In this document: in pieces, positions 5,144 through 9,740 of the stretch
How positions within the stretch are numbered: the first letter of the stretch is position 1
How the letters are laid out: every line of letters starts with the position of its first letter
Assembly: GCA_027424065.1 (NCBI GenBank)
Contig: DAIBYH010000021.1
Span: 1 to 9,740, forward strand
Source of the DNA: Candidatus Parcubacteria bacterium
GTDB lineage: Bacteria > Patescibacteriota > Minisyncoccia > UBA6257 > 2-01-FULL-56-20
Length of the DNA stretch: 9,740 bases
Direction of reading: 5' to 3'
Notes under the pieces: generated by a model
Told to the model about the DNA's origin: nothing
The model's database searches: none
The model's input: the letters and a program-made list of their open reading frames with translations, nothing else
Program-made: the position numbers and the translations under genes

Positions 5144-6961
5144 ATGGACATCAGGAATATCGCCATTATCGCACACGTGGACCATGGAAAAACGACGCTC
5201 GTCGACGCGCTCTTGAAGCAGTCGGCGGGTTTTAAGCTGAAGACCGGCGCCGAAAGCGAGCTCATCATGGACTCCAATGAGCTGGAGCGCGAACGCGGCA
5301 TCACTATCTTTTCAAAGAACGCTTCGGTGGTCTATAAGGATATCAAGATCAATATTGTGGACACTCCGGGCCACGCGGATTTCGGCGGCGAAGTGGAGCG
5401 CATCATGCGCATGGTGGATGGCATTCTGCTGTTGGTTGACGCCAAAGAAGGTCCGATGCCTCAGACGAAGTTCGTTCTGCGGAAGGCGATCCAGGCAGGA
5501 CATAAGATCATCGTGGTCATCAATAAGATAGACAAGGATGGCGCGCGTCCGGCATGGGCGTTGAACGCAACCTTTGATCTTTTCTTTGAACTCGGCGCAA
5601 CCGAAGAGCAGATCGATTTCCCGGTCATCTATGCCTCCGCGGTCCAGGGAAAGGCGGGGCTTGCGCCGCGCCTGGAGGACATGCGCGACGTAGAGCCGAT
5701 CTTCGAGACGATCGTGAAATATATTCCTGCTCCGAAGAAGGGCGATCTCGCGACGACGCAGATGCTGACCGTGAACCTGGTCTATGACAATTACAAGGGC
5801 AAGATCGCGGTCGGACGCCTTTATTCGGGAACGCTCAAAAAAGGCGCGACCGTTGCGCATATCACCCGTAACGGCAACGTAAAACCGGAGAAGCTCACGT
5901 CCGTCATGTTGTTCGAGGGATTGAACCGTGTTGATGTCGATGTTGCCGAGGAGGGCGATATCGTCGCCATCGCGGGCATTCCGGACGTTTCCATTGGCGA
6001 AACGATCGCGGACCCGGAGCATCCCGTTGCGCTGCCGACGATCATGATCGATGAACCGACGATTAAAATGACCTTCGGCGTCAATACGTCGCCGTTCCGC
6101 GGGAAAGAAGGAACCTTTACGACCTCGCGCAATTTGAAGGACCGTCTCGAAAAGGAACTGGAAACCGATGTTGCGCTCGCGGTCGCCCCGACCGATACGT
6201 CCGATCGCTGGGTCGTGGCGGGACGCGGCGAGCTTCACCTTGCGATCCTTATCGAAAAAATGCGCCGCGAAGGATTTGAGATAGAGGTTTCCAAGCCGCA
6301 GGTCATTTTCAAAGAGGTTGATGGCAAAAAAATGGAACCGATGGAATTGGCCTCCATCGAGGTGCCCGAAGAATATTCCGGCGCCGTCATTGAGATGTTC
6401 GGCAAGCGGCTCGGGGTCATCAAGGATATGCGCGTCGACGAGAACCACGTGGCGCATCTCGATTTTGCGATCCCGACGCGCGGTCTGATCGGCTTGAGGA
6501 ACAAGTTTATCACGGGAACGAAGGGCCTCGGCATCATGAATACGCTGTTCACCGGTTATGAGGCATACAAAGGGGATATCACCTCCATTCCGCACGGATC
6601 CATCGTTGCCACCGAAGCGGGCGTTGCGAACAATTACGGACTGGTGACGGCGCAGGGGAGGGGCAAGCTTTTCATTTCTGCCGGCGTGCCGGTCTACGAG
6701 GGCATGGTGGTCGGTGAGAATGCCAAGGAGGGCGATGTCATGGTCCATGTTGCCCGCGAGAAGCAGCTGACGAACTTCCGCGCGAAGAACGAAGGATTGC
6801 AGTCCCAGCTCGAAGTTCCGGTCAATATGACCCTGGAAGATGCTTTGGATTATATTGATGACGAGGAGATGGTGGAGATCACGCCGAAGAGCATCCGCAT
6901 CCGCAAGAAATATCTGACCGAGAACGATCGCAAGAAGGCCGGACGAACGACGGCGGCATAA
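5144..6961 (+). CDS. typA: Translational GTPase TypA/BipA
   Basis: TypA is a ribosome-binding GTPase of the elongation factor family that helps ribosome assembly and growth under stress or cold. The 605-residue product has full length and all G motifs: AHVDHGKT (residues 10-17, P-loop), RGITI (51-55, switch I), DTPGH (73-77) and NKID (127-130). Beta-barrel and EF-G-like domains follow ([20 protein letters not shown] marks the domain III region), and then the TypA-specific C-terminus with [17 protein letters not shown] and GYEAYKGDI. The ATG at 5144 gives the family N-terminus [15 protein letters not shown]. There is no Shine-Dalgarno; the 60-nt gap shared with bcp is AT-rich and holds an inverted repeat. 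It ends in TAA, followed by a half copy of the palindromic element and a terminator. Confidence 0.98.
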   Translation: MDIRNIAIIAHVDHGKTTLVDALLKQSAGFKLKTGAESELIMDSNELERERGITIFSKNASVVYKDIKINIVDTPGHADFGGEVERIMRMVDGILLLVDAKEGPMPQTKFVLRKAIQAGHKIIVVINKIDKDGARPAWALNATFDLFFELGATEEQIDFPVIYASAVQGKAGLAPRLEDMRDVEPIFETIVKYIPAPKKGDLATTQMLTVNLVYDNYKGKIAVGRLYSGTLKKGATVAHITRNGNVKPEKLTSVMLFEGLNRVDVDVAEEGDIVAIAGIPDVSIGETIADPEHPVALPTIMIDEPTIKMTFGVNTSPFRGKEGTFTTSRNLKDRLEKELETDVALAVAPTDTSDRWVVAGRGELHLAILIEKMRREGFEIEVSKPQVIFKEVDGKKMEPMELASIEVPEEYSGAVIEMFGKRLGVIKDMRVDENHVAHLDFAIPTRGLIGLRNKFITGTKGLGIMNTLFTGYEAYKGDITSIPHGSIVATEAGVANNYGLVTAQGRGKLFISAGVPVYEGMVVGENAKEGDVMVHVAREKQLTNFRAKNEGLQSQLEVPVNMTLEDALDYIDDEEMVEITPKSIRIRKKYLTENDRKKAGRTTAA

Positions 6962-6969
6962 ATAATCAC

Positions 6970-6984
6970 CGAGGTCGGATCCCG
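6970..6984. repeat. Half copy of the palindromic element, after typA
   Basis: CGAGGTCGGATCCCG matches the consensus half-site CGAGGTCGGACCTCG at 13 of 15 positions. It starts 8 nt after the typA stop. No second half-site follows, so the element looks truncated or decayed. It occupies the same place, between stop codon and terminator, as the copy after rplI. Confidence 0.5.
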
Positions 6985-6993
6985 GATAGCGTG

Positions 6994-7021
6994 AAAAAGC
7001 CCCCGCCTTGGCGGGGGCTTT
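6994..7021. terminator. Intrinsic terminator between typA and the XRE-sigma4 gene
   Basis: AAAGCCCCCGCC (6996-7007) pairs with GGCGGGGGCTTT (7010-7021) in a very GC-rich stem; in practice the innermost pairs open to give a loop. The A-run at 6994-6998 gives a U5 tract to leftward transcripts. Rightward transcripts get only UUU then GUGUU, so termination of typA may be weaker. It lies between converging genes. Confidence 0.85.
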
Positions 7022-7043
7022 GTGTTGGGGGAGAAATAGAGAA

Positions 7044-7637
7044 TCAGAGGACCTGCTCGAGGCGGCGCGCCCGCACCGGATGGCGGAGGTGGCGGAAGGC
7101 TTTCGCTTCGATCTGCCGGATCCGTTCGCGCGTCACGCCCAGTTCCTGGCCCGTCTCTTCAAGGGTCTTTCCCTCGAAGAATCGGTATCCAAGAATGATC
7201 CGCTCGCGTTCGGGAAGCGTCTTGAGGGTCGCGTTCACGATCCGCCGGCGCTCCTCTTCTTCCACGGCGTCCTGCGGGGTGGGAGCCGGAAGCCGGATGA
7301 CTCCGGCAATGGCAAGAAGGTTGACGGGAACGTTCCTGACGGAACGGATCTTCTTCGGGGCCCTGATGAATTCCTCGGTGAAGACCTCCTCGGGCCAAAG
7401 CTCTTCGGGCATTTTGCCGGTGAGCTCGTAGCACCGGGCCGTGAGCTCGGTGGAGAATGATCTCCAGTCGGGCACTTCGTGCATGTTGATCCAGCGGGCG
7501 AATTCACTGGCTGTGATATTGAGAAAGCGTGCCGCTTGCGACTGGTTCCATCCCCGGGCCTGGAGGGCCGTAAGGAAGTCGCCATGCTTCAGTTTTGCTT
7601 CCACTCCGACGGAGAAGACCTCTGTCCTTCTCTTCAT
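7044..7637 (-). CDS. XRE-like HTH fused to sigma-70 region 4 (not a full sigma factor)
   Basis: The 197-residue product joins two DNA-binding parts. Residues about 17-60 look like a phage-repressor (XRE) helix-turn-helix: LTALQARGWNQSQAARFLN then ITASEFARWIN. Residues about 125-195 are a clear sigma-70 region 4: LKTLPERERIILGYRF, TLEETGQELGVTRERIRQ and IEAKAFRHLRHP, very close to the -35-binding end of housekeeping sigma factors. Regions 1, 2 and 3 are absent, so it cannot by itself open promoters. It may contact -35 DNA or the RNA polymerase flap as a regulator. Unlike other genes here it has a good Shine-Dalgarno (7652-7647, 9 nt from the ATG). It follows the nuclease gene by 55 nt on the same strand. 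Function is inferred; the domain calls are firm. Confidence 0.85.
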   Translation of the reverse strand: MKRRTEVFSVGVEAKLKHGDFLTALQARGWNQSQAARFLNITASEFARWINMHEVPDWRSFSTELTARCYELTGKMPEELWPEEVFTEEFIRAPKKIRSVRNVPVNLLAIAGVIRLPAPTPQDAVEEEERRRIVNATLKTLPERERIILGYRFFEGKTLEETGQELGVTRERIRQIEAKAFRHLRHPVRARRLEQVL

Positions 7638-7646
7638 ATTCTCTTT

Positions 7647-7666
7647 TCCTCTCGTGGCAAGTTGCC
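7647..7666 (-). promoter_or_regulatory. Shine-Dalgarno and upstream palindrome of the XRE-sigma4 gene
   Basis: AGAGGA (7652-7647) lies 9 nt before the ATG at 7637, the only clear ribosome binding site in the window. Directly upstream is GGCAA-G-TTGCC (7656-7666), and a further GGCAA stands at 7686-7690, making a second, wider inverted pair with TTGCC. This could be an operator for the encoded HTH protein. Both the operator and autoregulation are inference. Confidence 0.5.
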
Positions 7667-7692
7667 GTATTTATTAAAACAAATAGGCAATT

Positions 7693-8466
7693 TTAAGTCA
7701 AGTATCCGACCGTCTTCAGCCAGTCCTCGTTTTCCCACTCCCAAAGCTTCTTTGCGCCGAGGAACGCCTCAAAATCGCGGCGCCAATCGGGGAATTCCTT
7801 GAGCTCGATCTCGCCGAACGGTTCGCTCCAGGCGTGCGTGCAGGTGCGCTGGGTTGGGTTGTTCCAGGCGATGGCGATCTTCTCGCGGCCGCCCTTCACG
7901 CGGCGCCGGGCTCCGCAGCGGAGGCATTTCTGGATCTGGTCAATGCGCAGGATCCAGCGGGTTTGGAGGTCTTCAAATTCGTTCTTGAGAGCGTCCATAT
8001 AGGCGGATGTTTGCAGGCAGTAATCCCGGTAGATGGATTGCGAGGTTTTGATGTCCAGAACGCCGAGCTTGCCGCCGATGCGCGCGATCGCATCCACAGT
8101 GCCGGCGTAGCGTTCGTCCCGGTTCACGATGCGGCGTTCCACGCGTTCAGGCGTCACTTCAATATGGTTTTCTTCCAAAAAAGAAACGGCGGCCCGGACG
8201 GCGGGGGCCACCGATTCCGGGATCTCCGGGTTGCCGCCGAGAAGGATGCTCTCCACGGTCTCGTGCACGAGCGTTCCTTCTTTTGCGGACTGTTCCGTGG
8301 CGTCCTGTGCCGCTTTAAAGCTGCTCGCGGCCGCATAGTAGCGGTAGAGCGCCGGTTTTGCCTTGATGGTGACGATCTTTGTCACGCGCGGATACCAGAC
8401 GTCGTCAATGGTATAACCGCACTGTTCTTTGAAGTCCTCAGTATCCTTATATTCGCTGAATGCCAT
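7693..8466 (-). CDS. PD-(D/E)XK (RecB-like) nuclease with a Cys/His knuckle
   Basis: The 257-residue product carries RecB-family nuclease motifs in order: GTLVHE (His68), RVERRI (Glu111), GTVDA (Asp125), VLDIKTS (Asp138, Lys140) and CLQTSAYM (Gln152, Tyr156). It should be a metal-dependent DNA exo- or endonuclease, like the stand-alone PDDEXK nucleases of phages and CPR genomes. After the core, CLRC (C181, C184) and CTH (C209, H211) form a probable zinc knuckle. This differs from the iron-sulfur Cys pattern of Cas4/AddB, which pairs one N-terminal with three C-terminal cysteines. No helicase domain is attached. It lies between murC (51 nt upstream) and the XRE-sigma4 gene, all leftward. No Shine-Dalgarno; a TATAAA just before the ATG is too close to be a normal -10 box. 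Cellular role unknown. Confidence 0.85.
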   Translation of the reverse strand: MAFSEYKDTEDFKEQCGYTIDDVWYPRVTKIVTIKAKPALYRYYAAASSFKAAQDATEQSAKEGTLVHETVESILLGGNPEIPESVAPAVRAAVSFLEENHIEVTPERVERRIVNRDERYAGTVDAIARIGGKLGVLDIKTSQSIYRDYCLQTSAYMDALKNEFEDLQTRWILRIDQIQKCLRCGARRRVKGGREKIAIAWNNPTQRTCTHAWSEPFGEIELKEFPDWRRDFEAFLGAKKLWEWENEDWLKTVGYLT

Positions 8467-8494
8467 TTTTTATATTTTCTGATGTATTTTTCAT

Positions 8495-8528
8495 TACAAC
8501 ATTCCAACACTATAACACTACAACAATT
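8495..8528. repeat. Second, short array of the TACAACATT-type repeat, over the murC stop
   Basis: Units TACAACATT (8495-8503), CCAACACT (8504-8511), ATAACACT (8512-8519) and ACAACAATT (8520-8528) follow each other. The first equals the consensus of the array at 51-174. The array overlaps the murC stop codon (8518-8520), so the last two murC codons fall in it. As at def, it sits at the 3' end of a leftward gene. Confidence 0.65.
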
Positions 8529-9740
8529 TATCCGTCAGCTTGACGATGTCGCCGGCGCCCATCATGACGATGACCTTTTGGGAAAGGGGAGTGCGGTCGA
8601 GAGAGAGGATCGCTTCCCGTAACTTTCCGGGATCCGGGAGATAGAACACCGGACGGCGCGGTTCCTGTCGCTGCATCGCCTTGACGAGCGCCGCGGAGTC
8701 GCGGTTTTTGAGAATGGCATCGCGGCCGGCAACGTGGTAGAGCGGCAAGATCAGGAGTTCGTCCGCGTCGCGGAAGGCGGCCTGGAATTCGCGGAATAAG
8801 AGCGCGAGCCGCTGCGCCTGATGCGGCTGGAAAACACAGAGGATCTTTTTCTTCGGGAACTTTTCCCGGAATCCTGCGAGGGTCGCTGCGATCTCGGTGG
8901 GATGATGCGCGTAATCATCAAAGACGGGCGCTCCGCGGAAGGTGCCGCGGCGTTCCATGCGCCGCCAGGCGCCGCGGTAGGCGTGGAGCGCGGAAAGGAT
9001 TTTATTCTCGGGGATCCGGAGAAGACGCCCGAGTTCGTAGACGGCGGTCGCATTGGAGGTATTGTGGGCGCCCGGCAGGGACATGGCGCGCTTTACTTTT
9101 TTTCCGGCGGAATTTTCCCGGGAATACCAGACGACCACGACGGAATTACGATGGGCGATCTTCGTGATGTTCGCGCGAAGGCTCCAGAGCGGTGCGTCGT
9201 CGCGGTTCAGGATCATAAGGCCGCCGGGGCGAACGCGTCCGAGGAATTTCAGAAATGCCTTCTTTACGTTTGTGAAATTTTTATAAAAATCCAGATGTTC
9301 GCGGTCGATGTTCGTGACAATGGCGACCGCAGGGGAATAGGCCGTGAAAGCGGCGCCGAAGTCGTCGGCCTCCAGGACGAGGTACGGCCCGTTCCCGATC
9401 CGAATATTCTTTCCTTTAAGTTCTTTCAGCTTTGTGCCAATGAGAACCGTGGGATCAAGTCCGCTCTTCATGAGCGTGATCGCCGCGAGCGCTGTCGTGG
9501 TGCTTTTGCCGTGGGATCCTGTGATCGCGATGGTAGCGTAGGCTTCCGTGATCTTGCCGAGCGCTTCGGCGTAGGGGATGGTTGCGATCCTGCGTTTGCG
9601 GGCCGCGCGGATATCCGGATTGTCGTCATGAATGGCCCGGTTATAGACAACGAGATCGGTTTTCTTCGGGATCCGTTTCCCCGAGTGGCCGATCGTAACC
9701 GGAATGCCTTCCTGCCGCAGTTCATCGGTCAGCTCGCTCC
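8518..9740 (-). CDS. murC: UDP-N-acetylmuramate--L-alanine ligase, 5' end beyond the window
   Basis: MurC adds L-alanine to UDP-MurNAc with ATP, the first step of the peptidoglycan stem peptide, in the cytosol. The visible 406 residues include the Mur ligase P-loop GSHGKSTTT (codons near 9494-9519), LEADDF (in place of the usual EADE-type motif), VTNIDREHLDFY, the HNTSNATAVYELG motif and FDDYAHHPTEI, the signature of the MurC/Mpl branch. It ends VIVMMGAGDIVKLTDKLL, as MurC does. The N-terminal Rossmann part with its GIGG-type motif, roughly 60 residues, lies past the edge; the reading frame stays open to 9738. An internal ATG at 9471 is not the start, since the P-loop precedes it. Mpl is the main alternative, less likely from the C-terminus. 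The stop is TAG. Confidence 0.9.
   Translation of the reverse strand, partial: SELTDELRQEGIPVTIGHSGKRIPKKTDLVVYNRAIHDDNPDIRAARKRRIATIPYAEALGKITEAYATIAITGSHGKSTTTALAAITLMKSGLDPTVLIGTKLKELKGKNIRIGNGPYLVLEADDFGAAFTAYSPAVAIVTNIDREHLDFYKNFTNVKKAFLKFLGRVRPGGLMILNRDDAPLWSLRANITKIAHRNSVVVVWYSRENSAGKKVKRAMSLPGAHNTSNATAVYELGRLLRIPENKILSALHAYRGAWRRMERRGTFRGAPVFDDYAHHPTEIAATLAGFREKFPKKKILCVFQPHQAQRLALLFREFQAAFRDADELLILPLYHVAGRDAILKNRDSAALVKAMQRQEPRRPVFYLPDPGKLREAILSLDRTPLSQKVIVMMGAGDIVKLTDKLL

Noticed and set aside
5312..6748. A 478-residue open frame on the minus strand opposite typA
   Set aside because: Antisense shadow caused by codon bias; typA is complete on the other strand.
8467..8474. TATAAA as a -10 box for the nuclease gene
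   Set aside because: It ends 2 nt from the ATG, so transcription would start inside the gene; unlike the other genes it does not fit the 6-7 nt spacing.
7834..8622. A 262-residue open frame on the plus strand opposite the nuclease and the murC end
   Set aside because: It crosses two real leftward genes and the gap between them and has no recognisable motif.
1..9740. A defence or mobile system
   Set aside because: The nuclease, exonuclease and XRE protein are not clustered with effectors, transposases, integrases or toxin-antitoxin pairs; most other genes are housekeeping.

Overview
The window is ordinary bacterial chromosome, densely packed, with moderately high GC and almost no spare DNA. 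Its character suggests the Candidate Phyla Radiation (Patescibacteria), most likely Parcubacteria-like. The grounds are short housekeeping proteins, ribosomal genes split away from their usual operons, a PolB-type exonuclease-only protein, a tiny N-terminal membrane anchor ending near an IIIEKCS motif, and a divergent Mur ligase. This placement is inference. TGA ends several genes (rplI, the exonuclease, bcp, the RNHCP gene), so the UGA-as-glycine code of Gracilibacteria and Absconditabacteria is excluded.

Layout. Positions 1-178 hold no gene but a degenerate 9-nt tandem repeat. A leftward pair follows: an unknown 99-residue protein overlapping peptide deformylase (def). Divergently, an RNHCP zinc protein, an S41 C-terminal processing peptidase and ribosomal protein L9 (rplI) run rightward. 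L9 and the leftward L27 gene (rpmA) converge on a perfect two-way terminator hairpin. Next come a rightward PolB-like 3'-5' exonuclease and a 58-residue membrane peptide. The peptide gene overlaps, tail to tail, a leftward thiol peroxidase (bcp). GTPase typA/bipA runs rightward from the bcp promoter region and ends at a second terminator. Three leftward genes close the window: an XRE-like HTH joined to a sigma-70 region 4, a PD-(D/E)XK nuclease with a zinc-knuckle-like tail, and murC, cut by the window edge.

Functionally these are protein maturation and quality control (def, S41 peptidase), translation (L9, L27, TypA), DNA processing (exonuclease, nuclease), oxidative defence (Bcp), peptidoglycan synthesis (MurC) and one odd regulator. 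I see no defence island, prophage, CRISPR array, insertion sequence, tRNA or rRNA.

The most interesting signals lie between genes. First, for at least five genes a -10 box sits only 6-7 nt before the start codon (9 nt for bcp), with no Shine-Dalgarno, which predicts leaderless or nearly leaderless mRNAs. Second, a palindrome-of-palindromes element (two 15-nt half-sites, 3-nt spacer) lies just after the stop codons of rplI and the exonuclease gene, with compensatory base changes between copies, and a half copy lies after typA. Third, short-period degenerate repeats (9 nt and 7 nt) fill several gene-free gaps.
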